64,000 bases of DNA from UBA7672 sp965229115 (lineage in GTDB: Bacteria > Pseudomonadota > Alphaproteobacteria > Caulobacterales > Hyphomonadaceae). Shown in pieces: positions 17,776 to 26,162 of the stretch (position 1 is the stretch's first letter; each line of letters starts with the position of its first letter). Position numbers and translations under genes: made by a program. The stretch is from positions 496,001-560,000 of the forward strand of contig CBDDIR010000003.1 in assembly GCA_965229115.1 (NCBI GenBank). The letters run 5' to 3'. Under the pieces are notes generated by a model. It searched no databases and was not told the DNA's origin. It saw only the letters and a program-made list of their open reading frames with translations.

Positions 17776-19350
17776 ATGTCTTCCATTACCTTCGACCGCG
17801 TAGCCGCGAAAACGCCTGGCGACCGCACGCTTTTCGAAAACCTGACGCTCGCTATCGGCGACGAACGCGTCGGTCTTGTCGGCCGCAACGGCTCAGGCAA
17901 ATCCACGCTGCTCCACCTCGTGGCAGGGCGGGGCGAACCTGCGTCCGGATCGATCAACATCAATGGCCGTGTCGACGAATTGGCCCAGCGCTGGCCCGAT
18001 CGCACAGTCACGCTCGCTGAAGCCCTCGGGGTCAGCGATGGCCTCGCACGTCTCGGTCGCCTCGAACGCGGAGAAGGTAGCGAAGAGGACATGGCGGAGG
18101 CCGACTGGACGCTGGAGCATCGCATCGCCGAAACGCTGGCGAAGGTCGATCTCCCCGAGCGCGACCTCACCCGCACCATCAGCGGCTTCAGCGGCGGCGA
18201 GCGCACGCGCATCGCCATCGCCCGCCTGTGGCTCGAAGCGCCGGACATACTCCTGCTCGACGAGCCGACCAACAATCTCGACGCAACGGGCAGGGCGGCC
18301 ATCCTCGCCCTGATCGACGAATGGCGCGGCGCGGCCTTCGTCGCCAGCCACGACCGCGACCTCCTCGAACACGTCGACCGCATCATCGAACTCACGCCCG
18401 TCGGCGTCAGCGTATTCGGCGGCGGCTGGTCGGAATACGTCGCTGCGCGTGATCTGCGCCGCGCCGCAGCTGTCGACGCGCTCGACAAGGCAGAGACCGA
18501 CCTGCGTCGTGTGAAAGATCAGGTGCAGCTCCAGCGCGAGATGAAGCAACGCAAGGACGCCGCTGGCAAAGCCGGGCGCTTCGCTGCCGGACAAAGCAAG
18601 ATGCTGCTCGACTTCAAGCAGGACCGCGCAGAAGCCTCACAAGGCGCCGCCAACCGCCTCGCCGACCGCCAGCTTTCCGCCGCCAACGAAGCGCTGGACG
18701 ACGCGAAGGGGCGTTTCGAGGTCCTGATCCCGCTCAACGTCGTCATGCCTAGCGTGAACCTGCCATCGCAAAAACTGGTGCTGGAATTCGAAGGCGTCAC
18801 CGCGGAAGTTGCCGGCCGCGTTCTGTTCGGCCCGCTCACGTTCAAAGTCACCGGCCCCGAACGCATCCACATCGCCGGAACCAACGGCGCTGGAAAATCC
18901 ACCCTGATGCGTATCATCGCAGGCGAGCGCGAACCGGCCTCAGGCGCAATCCGCCGCCTCGACGGCCGCATCGCCATGCTCGACCAGCACGCAGACACAC
19001 TCGATGACGAGCTAACCTTGCTGCAAAACATGCGCGTCGCAAATCCGGAGCTGGACGACAACGCCGCCTATGCCGGCCTCGCCCGCTTCGCCTTCCGCAA
19101 CAAGAAGGCGCATCAGGTCGTCGCCACGCTGTCAGGCGGCGAGCGCCTACGCGCTTCAATGGCCTGCCTTCTCGCCGCGACCGAACCGCCGCAACTCCTG
19201 CTGCTTGACGAGCCGACCAACCACCTCGACATCGATTCCATCGAGGTGATCGAGCAGGCGCTGATCGGCTATGACGGCGCGCTCATCGTCGTCAGCCACG
19301 ACCCCGCCTTCATCACGGCGATCGGCTGCAACCGCGAAATCGCGCTCTAG
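17776..19350 (+). CDS. ABC-F family ATPase (ribosome-associated type)
   Basis: A 524-residue protein with two ABC ATPase domains and no membrane segment, the ABC-F layout. Domain 1 has Walker A GRNGSGKST and the signature GFSGGERTRIAIA with LLLDEPTNNLD; domain 2 has Walker A GTNGAGKST and LSGGERLRAS with LLLDEPTNHLD. The linker between them is charged and helical (DQVQLQREMKQRKDAAGK and after), as in the P-site tRNA interaction motif region. Family members bind the ribosomal E site, tuning translation or giving antibiotic resistance; this one cannot be assigned to either group. Its stop shares CTAG with the convergent gene. Confidence 0.9.
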   Translation: MSSITFDRVAAKTPGDRTLFENLTLAIGDERVGLVGRNGSGKSTLLHLVAGRGEPASGSININGRVDELAQRWPDRTVTLAEALGVSDGLARLGRLERGEGSEEDMAEADWTLEHRIAETLAKVDLPERDLTRTISGFSGGERTRIAIARLWLEAPDILLLDEPTNNLDATGRAAILALIDEWRGAAFVASHDRDLLEHVDRIIELTPVGVSVFGGGWSEYVAARDLRRAAAVDALDKAETDLRRVKDQVQLQREMKQRKDAAGKAGRFAAGQSKMLLDFKQDRAEASQGAANRLADRQLSAANEALDDAKGRFEVLIPLNVVMPSVNLPSQKLVLEFEGVTAEVAGRVLFGPLTFKVTGPERIHIAGTNGAGKSTLMRIIAGEREPASGAIRRLDGRIAMLDQHADTLDDELTLLQNMRVANPELDDNAAYAGLARFAFRNKKAHQVVATLSGGERLRASMACLLAATEPPQLLLLDEPTNHLDIDSIEVIEQALIGYDGALIVVSHDPAFITAIGCNREIAL

Positions 19351-20495
19351 TCCTTGCTGGTATAGCTCGTGCCATCGAGCCAGATCACGCTCGGGTCCTT
19401 CGGATCCGACACGATCAGAAATTGCTCGTTCGACTTGTTGTCGTAGGCGATGTTCAGGATCAGGCCCTCGATGCGATAGCGCCCACGCCGCTCAGGCGCG
19501 ACGCTGGAGAAGGCCGAGCTCGCCTGCTGGAAGGCGGAATAGCCGCCTGCGCCGCCGCCTTTCACCACCCGCCCATCCGGCAGGAAGTCGAAAGTCGACC
19601 ACGCTGCGAAGAAATCGCTGCCGCCATACGCCGTATTGCCGCCACCACCGAGCGACTGGAACCGCCCGTTCAATTTGAAGCCATCGGGCAGCTTCGCATA
19701 GATCGCCGTGAACGGCAGATTTTCCCAACCCTTGCTCGTCTGCGTCTGCAGCTTGCCGCCCGCGCGACGCCAACGCGTCCAGTCATTCGGATTGGCGCGC
19801 TTGTGCGCCTCCATGCCGCCCGTGAACGCCAGCGCCTCAACGTCCTCCAGCACCTGCCCATCCTTGAACAGCACCACCGGGAAGACGCGCATCGCCATTC
19901 CGCCGCCAATGCCCATCGTCATCGTATAGTCGAAGCCGAACCCTTCGATCTTGGTCGCCAGATCCTGCATCCGCTTGTTCTGCTCTGCCGAGCGAACAGG
20001 CGAGGGCGCATTGCCCGCGGGACTCGCCGCAGTCGCCGTGCCGGCCGAAGCCGTCGCCGTGCCGCCGCCAAATTCCTTGCGCAGCATCGCCATCTGGCGC
20101 GTGTCGGCAAACTGTGAGTCCGGCATCGTCACCGTCGCGATCAGGAACGTGCACGGATCATGATCGACGGACTCCATCTTCTCCACGATCCCGCGCCGGG
20201 CGTTCGCCACCGCCTGCCTCGGCTTTGGTTCCTGTTCCAACTGCGCGATCGCCTTGCGCACCAGCGGCACATCGTTCTTGGCTTCCCAGGCCGTCGCCTG
20301 CTTCATCGCGTTCGGCGCACCGGCGCCCTTGCACGTGCCCTTGAGGTGATCGGCGGTCATCACCGTCACCATCATCAGCACGAACTGCTTGTCGGACATC
20401 TCCGGAATTTCGGCTCTCGCCGCTGGCGCAGCTGCAATGGACGCAACCGTCAGCGCCAGACCCGCCAGAAGTCCCGAAACACTTGCTGCGCGCAC
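19347..20495 (-). CDS. Secreted protein of unknown function
   Basis: A 382-residue protein with a signal peptide (cleavage after AAPAARAE, near residue 29). The first half is helical, with a pair of Cys residues (GTCKGAG and HDPCTF) that may form a disulfide. An Ala/Thr-rich linker (TATASAGTATAASPAGNAPS) leads to a C-terminal beta-rich domain with repeated short strands: GQVLEDVEALAF, WRRAGGKLQTQTSKGW, FDFLPDGRVVKGGGAGGY, RRGRYRIEGLILNIAYDN. This second half resembles proteins that format or sense a displayed surface domain, but I recognise no family. The GTG start has GGGAGGTC upstream. Its stop overlaps the ABC-F stop as CTAG. Confidence 0.7.
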   Translation of the reverse strand: MRAASVSGLLAGLALTVASIAAAPAARAEIPEMSDKQFVLMMVTVMTADHLKGTCKGAGAPNAMKQATAWEAKNDVPLVRKAIAQLEQEPKPRQAVANARRGIVEKMESVDHDPCTFLIATVTMPDSQFADTRQMAMLRKEFGGGTATASAGTATAASPAGNAPSPVRSAEQNKRMQDLATKIEGFGFDYTMTMGIGGGMAMRVFPVVLFKDGQVLEDVEALAFTGGMEAHKRANPNDWTRWRRAGGKLQTQTSKGWENLPFTAIYAKLPDGFKLNGRFQSLGGGGNTAYGGSDFFAAWSTFDFLPDGRVVKGGGAGGYSAFQQASSAFSSVAPERRGRYRIEGLILNIAYDNKSNEQFLIVSDPKDPSVIWLDGTSYTSKD

Positions 20496-20582
20496 GCTCG
20501 ACCTCCCACAAACTCACTGTGGTTGAGAATAGCGCTCGATATGACGGTTTCTGCTGCCTGACAGCTATTTAACGCAGAGCTA

Positions 20583-21002
20583 TCAGGCTTTCACGCCGCC
20601 CAGCTTGCAGATGTGCTTCCACTCGGCGTCGGTCACCGGCTGCACGGATAGACGCGAATTGTTCACCAGCACCATGCCTTTCAGCACCGGGTCGACCTTG
20701 GCATCCGCCAGACCAACCGGCTTCTTCAGCGGCTCCACCGCGCGGATATCCGGCGACACCCACGGGCCACTCTCGGCTGTCGGATCGGGATAGGCGGTCT
20801 TCACCACTTCACCGATCCCAACCACGGCCTTGTCCGCGTTCGAGTGGTAATAGAACACCTTCTCGCCCGGCTTCATCGCCATCAGGTGCAGCTTCGCGCC
20901 GTGATTGCGCACGCCCGTCCAGGCCGTGCCCTTCTTGCCAGCCTTCACGAGGTCATCCCACGAAAAGACGTCCGGCTCAGACTTCACAAGCCAATAGGCC
21001 AT
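20583..21002 (-). CDS. EVE domain protein
   Basis: A 139-residue single-domain protein of the EVE family (PUA-like fold). Typical pieces are MAYWLVKSEPDVFSWDDL at the start, WTGVRNHGAKLHLMAMKPGEKVFYYHS in the middle and GIGEVVKTAYPDPT, with a Trp/Asp-rich pocket. The family is proposed to bind modified bases in RNA or DNA. As a lone cytosolic EVE protein it is common in alphaproteobacteria and needs no restriction partner. The gene is separate from its neighbours on both sides. Confidence 0.93.
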   Translation of the reverse strand: MAYWLVKSEPDVFSWDDLVKAGKKGTAWTGVRNHGAKLHLMAMKPGEKVFYYHSNADKAVVGIGEVVKTAYPDPTAESGPWVSPDIRAVEPLKKPVGLADAKVDPVLKGMVLVNNSRLSVQPVTDAEWKHICKLGGVKA

Positions 21003-21092
21003 ACCTTGCTCCCGCAGCGTTGCAGGGAAGGTGTGGACTATCCAGCCGAGACTTTCCAGATCAGGAAGTCCCAGATCAGTAAGTGAAAGCCG

Positions 21093-21413
21093 CTATTCCT
21101 TCTTGTCGACCAGTTTCTCTGTATCGACGGCAGCCAGAGCTGCGGCCGGATCAACACCTTCAATCGACACACCCGGCGAGGCTGCAGGTGCAGTCGGCGC
21201 CGAGCTTGTCTCGCCGCCATTCTCAACCGTGGGATTCTCGACAACCTTCGCCGTATCGATCGCGCCCAGCGCTTCAGACGGTGAAAGGCCCGCAACGGTC
21301 AACTGACCGCGATTGGACATCACCTCGGCCTGTTCCGTCGGCGCCATGGCGCACGCGCCAAGACTAACGGCAAATCCTGCGGTCAATGCGAAAGCGCAAA
21401 TGCGAATGCTCAT
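21093..21413 (-). CDS. Small lipoprotein with a repeated segment
   Basis: A 106-residue protein with a lipobox (AVSLGACAMAP, Cys at residue 20). The mature part contains an internal near-repeat: LSPSEALGAIDTAKVVEN and VDPAAALAAVDTEKLVDK, both with the pattern A-L-x-A-(I/V)-D-T-x-K-(L/V)-V. The repeats are separated by a Gly/Ser/Pro-rich linker. ATG at 21413 is preceded by GGGAG six bases upstream; an upstream TTG at 21431 is less likely. The function is unknown. Confidence 0.7.
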   Translation of the reverse strand: MSIRICAFALTAGFAVSLGACAMAPTEQAEVMSNRGQLTVAGLSPSEALGAIDTAKVVENPTVENGGETSSAPTAPAASPGVSIEGVDPAAALAAVDTEKLVDKKE

Positions 21414-21504
21414 GTTCAGCTCCCAGCTCAACCCTTGAGACTAAGGCGCGGAGCCGCAAACCGTTCCTACCCGCCGGTAGCTTTCTGCACATGCACGCGG
21501 AGCG

Positions 21505-23196
21505 TCAGTGCTTGACGTCAGCCCCATCCAGCCGCCGCGCATTGCGCAGGGTGGGGAACATCCACGACCAGGCGCCGGCAACAACAATGGCGCCAACCCC
21601 GCCGATCACGACAGCCGGCACGGCGCCAAGCGCTGCAGGGCCAATCGCATGCGCCATCGTCCCGGCCCGGAACTCGCCGAGCTCGTTCGAGGCTGAAACA
21701 AACACCGAGTTCACGGCATTCACCCGCCCACGCACATCATCCGGCGTCCACAGCTGCAGCAGCGTCTCGCGCACCACAACGCTCACCATGTCGGCGGCGC
21801 CCAGCAGGATCAGTGCCGTGATCGACAGCCACGCCACCGTCGAAAGCCCGAACACCACCGTGAATAATCCGAACAGCGCCACGCAAATGAACATGATGCG
21901 CCCGGCGTGGTCCTTGATCGGGAACGCCGCGATCACACCCGCCATCGCGATGGCGCCAATCGCCGGCGCAGCGCGCAGCCACCCCAGGCCCTCTGGCCCC
22001 AGATGCAGGATATCCTCCGCATAGATCGGCAGCAGCGCCACCACGCCGCCCATCAGCACGGCGAACAGGTCGAGCGAGATCGCGCCAAGAATGATCTTCT
22101 GCTTCCAGATGAAGCGGAAGCCTTCCAGCATGTTGGAAAGGGTGGGGCGTTCCTTCGGAACAGCCTTCGGCGGCTTGGGGATCGCGAATACGAGCAGCGC
22201 GCCAAGGCCCATCATGACGAAGGCGCCGCCATAGGCGATGTCCGGTCCAAATCCGACAAGCAGGCCGCCAGCAGCCGGGCCAATGATGGTCGCCGCCTGC
22301 CAGGCCGACGAGTTCCACGTCACCGCATTGGCAAAGTCCTTGTTCGGCACCAGCGACACGACCAGCGAGGACGAAGCCGGTCCAAGGAACGCCCGCGCCA
22401 CGCCAAATATGACAAGGATGCCCAGCATCACATACGCTGCCGTAAAGTGAACGGCATGAACCCGGAAATCGATCACCGCGCTTGCGCCCGTGGGATCGGT
22501 CGCCGTGATCCGCACCGGCACCGCGCCACGATCCTCAAAGCTCGGCGTGCCAGACAGCGTGCGCGTCGCCGGATCGAACGTCAGCCACGCCGGCAACGGC
22601 GAGCCATCCAGCTTCGTTGCAGAATAGACCAGCGGATCGCCGTCCGGATCGGTGAACGCGCTATCCGGTATCCTGAACGTCAGCCGCTTGCCGGACTCAA
22701 CCGGTTCGGGCGCCGTCAGCGTCCCCGCACGCGGCGCGCCAGCGACAGCACTGCCAACCACCGGCGGCGTGAGGACATTCGTATGTGAAGGTCCGTGCTT
22801 GAACTCCGGCATCACCACGCTCGCCGTCAGCATGGCGAAGCCACACGCCGCCGCGAGCAGGATCGACAACCCCATGATCATCCTACGGCCGAATTGATCC
22901 GCCGCCGTACCGGTCACCAGCACGAGAAGCGCCAGCGGCAGGAACTGGACAAGCCCAACCAGGCCGGTGAACAGCGCCGATTTGGTCAGGTCATAGATGT
23001 GCCAGATGACGGCGATCGACAGGATCTGCGCGCCGAATGTCGTGAACACCCGGGCAAGGAAGTAGAGCACGAACGAACGGTGCCGGAAGGCGGCGAACCG
23101 GCCAGGTTCCTTGCCGTCGTCTGAGCCGTCAGCAGTTGTATCTGTCATGTGAACGTGGGGAGGAGTTGGGACGTAATCATTGTTCTTGGCGCCCAT
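21505..23196 (-). CDS. MFS transporter with a cadherin-like (CADG-type) domain inserted between helices 3 and 4
   Basis: A 563-residue major facilitator of the EntS/MFS_3 type. Helices 1-3 lie at about 41-60, 73-97 and 105-125, with motif A at TGTAADQFGRR. Between helix 3 and helix 4 (about 252-270) sits an insert of about 120 residues. Residues 165-247 read FRIPDSAFTDPDGDPLVYSA, LPAWLTFDPATRTLSGTPS and RITATDPTGASAVIDF, the pattern of dystroglycan-type cadherin-like or He_PIG domains. The topology puts the insert in the periplasm. The remaining nine helices are normal. ATG at 23196 follows AGAGG; a start at 23148 is possible. Substrate unknown. Confidence 0.88.
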   Translation of the reverse strand: MGAKNNDYVPTPPHVHMTDTTADGSDDGKEPGRFAAFRHRSFVLYFLARVFTTFGAQILSIAVIWHIYDLTKSALFTGLVGLVQFLPLALLVLVTGTAADQFGRRMIMGLSILLAAACGFAMLTASVVMPEFKHGPSHTNVLTPPVVGSAVAGAPRAGTLTAPEPVESGKRLTFRIPDSAFTDPDGDPLVYSATKLDGSPLPAWLTFDPATRTLSGTPSFEDRGAVPVRITATDPTGASAVIDFRVHAVHFTAAYVMLGILVIFGVARAFLGPASSSLVVSLVPNKDFANAVTWNSSAWQAATIIGPAAGGLLVGFGPDIAYGGAFVMMGLGALLVFAIPKPPKAVPKERPTLSNMLEGFRFIWKQKIILGAISLDLFAVLMGGVVALLPIYAEDILHLGPEGLGWLRAAPAIGAIAMAGVIAAFPIKDHAGRIMFICVALFGLFTVVFGLSTVAWLSITALILLGAADMVSVVVRETLLQLWTPDDVRGRVNAVNSVFVSASNELGEFRAGTMAHAIGPAALGAVPAVVIGGVGAIVVAGAWSWMFPTLRNARRLDGADVKH

Positions 23197-23392
23197 AGGC
23201 GCCTCTGAACAGAGTCTGGCAAGAGGGCAGGGCAAAGTTCGCACGATCGGAAGAGTGTACGAACCGTCCCGTCTGGGGCCTCTGTAAAACGGGCCTCAAA
23301 CGCATCCTGAAGGCATTCGATCCTATTCGCCGGACCCGTTTAGCTGCCTGTAAAGCGTGCGATACGCTCCGTTCCGTTTGCCGCAGCTATTA

Positions 23393-23421
23393 TTGACAGC
23401 GCGCTATTGCATTAGCGAATT
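23393..23421 (+). promoter_or_regulatory. Candidate promoter of mreB
   Basis: TTGACA at 23393-23398 is a perfect -35 match in the 299-base gap before mreB; the -10 box after a 16-18-base spacer is poor (GCGAAT/CGAATT). The rest of the gap (23197-23392) shows no gene and only small dyads such as GCGTGCGATACGC. Confidence 0.35.
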
Positions 23422-23495
23422 CGAAACGCGAGACAGGTTACGGGGAGCTAACTGAATCCACGCGTGTGAGTCGCGCGACCGGGAGCCCCGTGCCC

Positions 23496-24536
23496 ATGTT
23501 CGGCAAACTTTTCAGCCTGATGTCCACCGACATGGCGATCGACCTCGGGACGGCGAACACGCTCGTCTACGTCAAGGGTCATGGCGTTCAGCTCGATGAG
23601 CCTTCGGTCGTTGCCTACGTGAACCAGAATGGCCGCAAGGTCGTTCACGCGGTCGGCAAGGAAGCCAAGATGATGCTTGGCAAGACCCCGATCTACATGG
23701 AAGCCGTCCGCCCGATGCGGGATGGCGTCATTGCCGACTTCGAAGTCGCCGAGGAAATGATCAAGCGCTTCATCCAGAAGGTGCAGGTCCGCCGCTCCTT
23801 CATCGCGCCGGTCATCATTATCTGCGTTCCCGCTGGCGCCACTCCGGTCGAACGCCGCGCCATCCACCAGTCGGCCCAGATGGCCGGCGCCCGCGCTGTC
23901 CACCTGATCTATGAACCCATGGCCGCCGCCATTGGCGCCGGCCTCCCGATCGACGAACCGTCGGGCTCGATGGTCGTTGATATCGGTGGCGGAACGACCG
24001 AAGTCGCCGTGCTCTCGCTCGGCGGCCTGGTTTACTCCCGTTCGGTCCGCGTCGGCGGCGACAAGATGGACGACGCCATCGTCAATTACCTGCGCCGCGA
24101 AGAGAACCTGCTGATCGGCGAAGCCTCCGCCGAGCGCATCAAGAAAGAGATCGGCACCGCCAAAGCCCCGGAAAACGGCAAGGGCATGTCCCTCGACATC
24201 CGCGGCCGCGACCTGATGAACGGCGTGCCGAAGGAAATCGAAATCACCGAGGCGATGGTCTCCCGCGCTCTGGCCGAGCCGGTCACGCAAATCGTCGATT
24301 CGGTCAAAACCGCCCTGGAAGCGATGCCGCCGGAACTCGCCGCCGACATCGTGGACAAGGGCATTGTGCTGACCGGGGGCGGCGCTCTGCTACGTAACCT
24401 TGACGTCGTGCTGCGCGAGCGTACCGGTCTGCCTGTGACGGTGGCCGAAGACCCGCTGAAATGCGTGGTTCTCGGTTCGGGCAAGGTGCTCGAAAACCTT
24501 GAGAAGATGAAGGGCGTGCTCGCTCCGGAGGTCTAG
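23496..24536 (+). CDS. mreB: Rod shape-determining protein MreB
   Basis: Bacterial actin that organises the elongation machinery for sidewall peptidoglycan. The 346-residue product matches the usual length. Actin-fold motifs are intact: phosphate 1 loop AIDLGTANTLVYVKGHG, phosphate 2 VVDIGGGTTEVAVLS, adenosine loop GIVLTGGGALLRNLD, and the connecting segments PAGATPVERRAIHQSA and YEPMAAAIGAGLP. The ATG at 23496 was chosen because it gives the membrane-binding MFGKLFSLMSTDMAIDLG start, with GGGAG nearby. It leads the mreBCD-pbp2-rodA cluster. Confidence 0.98.
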   Translation: MFGKLFSLMSTDMAIDLGTANTLVYVKGHGVQLDEPSVVAYVNQNGRKVVHAVGKEAKMMLGKTPIYMEAVRPMRDGVIADFEVAEEMIKRFIQKVQVRRSFIAPVIIICVPAGATPVERRAIHQSAQMAGARAVHLIYEPMAAAIGAGLPIDEPSGSMVVDIGGGTTEVAVLSLGGLVYSRSVRVGGDKMDDAIVNYLRREENLLIGEASAERIKKEIGTAKAPENGKGMSLDIRGRDLMNGVPKEIEITEAMVSRALAEPVTQIVDSVKTALEAMPPELAADIVDKGIVLTGGGALLRNLDVVLRERTGLPVTVAEDPLKCVVLGSGKVLENLEKMKGVLAPEV

Positions 24537-24609
24537 GCTCCAGACGCGAAGCCGTTCAGAATCCTCCAGGCCCGGTGAGGGGCCCCCGATGAGGGATAGG
24601 GAGCGGTAG

Positions 24610-25677
24610 ATGGCCTGGTATGGTCGCAGACGATCGGGAGAACCGCGCGTAGGCGCGCGCGCCGTCGTCGTCGGCCTCGGCATCTCCATGTTTGGCGTTC
24701 TGGCGATCCAGACCTCAACCGCCGTACGCGGCGGTATCGACGCATCCCGCGAGTCCATGGACGGCGTGGCCGCCAACCTGGCCAACTTCTCCTCGGGCAT
24801 TGCCGGCTGGTCGTTCGGCTTCGGCCGCAACGCCGAAGACGAGGCGAAGATCGCCGAGCTCGAGGCCCGCGTCCGCGACCTGCAGCGCTGGAAAGACCTC
24901 GCTGAAACCATGGCGCTCCGCATGGAACGCTATGAAAAGCTGCTCGATCTCGTCGGCGAAACCCAGGGTCAGTCCGTGACGGCCCGCGTGGTTGCCGAGG
25001 AAAACGGCCCGTTCGCCGCCACCCGCATCGCCAATGCCGGCGCAGCCAACGGCGTCCGCGAAGGCTTCGCCGTGGTCAACGAAAACGGCCTCGTCGGCCG
25101 CGTGATCCGCGTCGGCGAATACACCTCGCGCATCCTCTTGCTCACCGACTTCTCCAGCCGCATCCCGGTCATGGGCACGCAGTCGGGCGACCGCGCGCTG
25201 CTCGTCGGCGACAGCGGCACAGGCGCCCAGCTGCTCGAGCCGGAAACGCCAGACAAGATCATCGCCGGCGAAGTCTGGGTGACGTCCGGCGACGACGGCA
25301 AGCTCCCGCTCGGCGTCCGCGTCGGCACCGCCCGCAAGGACGGCGCAGGCTGGCGTATCGACCTCGAGATGGAACGCTCGCCGGTCGACTTCGTCCGCCT
25401 CGTCCCGCCGCCAGACTTCGCAGCCCCCGAAACCGCTCCCGAACTCGGCGGCGTCCGTCCAAACACGGATGACACCCTGCGCTCGACCACAGCCACGGTC
25501 GTCGCCGCGCCTGCCGCGACGCCTGCCGGTCCGGGCGCATCGCCCCTCCGTCCCGCCTCGACACCGGCCACGACGACACCGCGTCCCGCCGCGCCAACGC
25601 CTGCCGCTCCGCCGGGTGCACAAGCTGGCACGCCTCAACCGGCGCAACAGCCTGGCGGGCAGGGGGCCGGTCAGTGA
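24610..25677 (+). CDS. mreC: Rod shape-determining protein MreC
   Basis: A 355-residue periplasmic scaffold protein that joins MreB to the elongasome enzymes. It has one N-terminal membrane helix (about 20-40), a coiled coil (about 78-112, NAEDEAKIAELEARVRDLQR), and the beta-barrel MreC core (about 120-260, including GLVGRVIRVGEYTSRILLLTD). The C-terminal 80 residues are Pro/Ala/Thr-rich and disordered (TPAGPGASPLRPAS and similar), which is longer than in enteric MreC but common in alphaproteobacteria. It ends in GTGA, overlapping the mreD start. Confidence 0.95.
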   Translation: MAWYGRRRSGEPRVGARAVVVGLGISMFGVLAIQTSTAVRGGIDASRESMDGVAANLANFSSGIAGWSFGFGRNAEDEAKIAELEARVRDLQRWKDLAETMALRMERYEKLLDLVGETQGQSVTARVVAEENGPFAATRIANAGAANGVREGFAVVNENGLVGRVIRVGEYTSRILLLTDFSSRIPVMGTQSGDRALLVGDSGTGAQLLEPETPDKIIAGEVWVTSGDDGKLPLGVRVGTARKDGAGWRIDLEMERSPVDFVRLVPPPDFAAPETAPELGGVRPNTDDTLRSTTATVVAAPAATPAGPGASPLRPASTPATTTPRPAAPTPAAPPGAQAGTPQPAQQPGGQGAGQ

Positions 25678-26162
25678 CGCTACCCTGGCGCCTCTGGGTC
25701 CTGTTTCTAACAGTGCTCGCCGCGCTGACCTCGGCCTTCGGCATGCAGGTCGGCATGGCCGGCGCCTGGTGGCCGATCGCAGGTCTGTGGCTCGCCGCTG
25801 GCCTTGCTTCATTCGGCCTGTCCGTCTGGGTAGCCGGTTGCCTCATGATGCTCGGCGTCGTGATGGACTTCCTCGGCGAGGCTCCCATCGGCGCGTGGCC
25901 CCTAGCGCTTCTCGCTGCCTACGGCGTGGCGCTCATCGCCTGGGATCGTCAGCCCCCCATGCCCGTAATTTTCGCTGAAATCATTGCGCTCGTCGGGGGC
26001 TTCATCGCCGCCAGCGTGGCGCTCGGCATAGCCGGCAGCGTGGCCGCCCACACCGGCTTTGCACGCGGACCTTTGATGGCCGACTTCATCATGACGGCCT
26101 TGCTGTATCCGCTGGTTCGCTTTGTAATCGTGCCTGCCAGCATCAGGGTGGCCAGACGATGA
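25674..26162 (+). CDS. mreD: Rod shape-determining protein MreD
   Basis: A 162-residue inner-membrane protein of the elongasome with about five helices (for example WRLWVLFLTVLAALTSAFGM and LIAWDRQPPMPVIFAEIIALVGG). Sequence similarity is low in this family, so assignment rests on size, hydrophobicity and its place between mreC and pbp2. It starts at GTG 25674, overlapping the mreC stop as GTGA, and ends as ATGA with pbp2, so the genes are translationally coupled. Confidence 0.92.
   Translation: MTLPWRLWVLFLTVLAALTSAFGMQVGMAGAWWPIAGLWLAAGLASFGLSVWVAGCLMMLGVVMDFLGEAPIGAWPLALLAAYGVALIAWDRQPPMPVIFAEIIALVGGFIAASVALGIAGSVAAHTGFARGPLMADFIMTALLYPLVRFVIVPASIRVARR

Noticed and set aside
20583..21002. 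EVE-domain gene as part of a modification-dependent defence system
   Set aside because: No restriction enzyme, methylase or other defence gene adjoins it; lone EVE proteins are widespread housekeeping genes.
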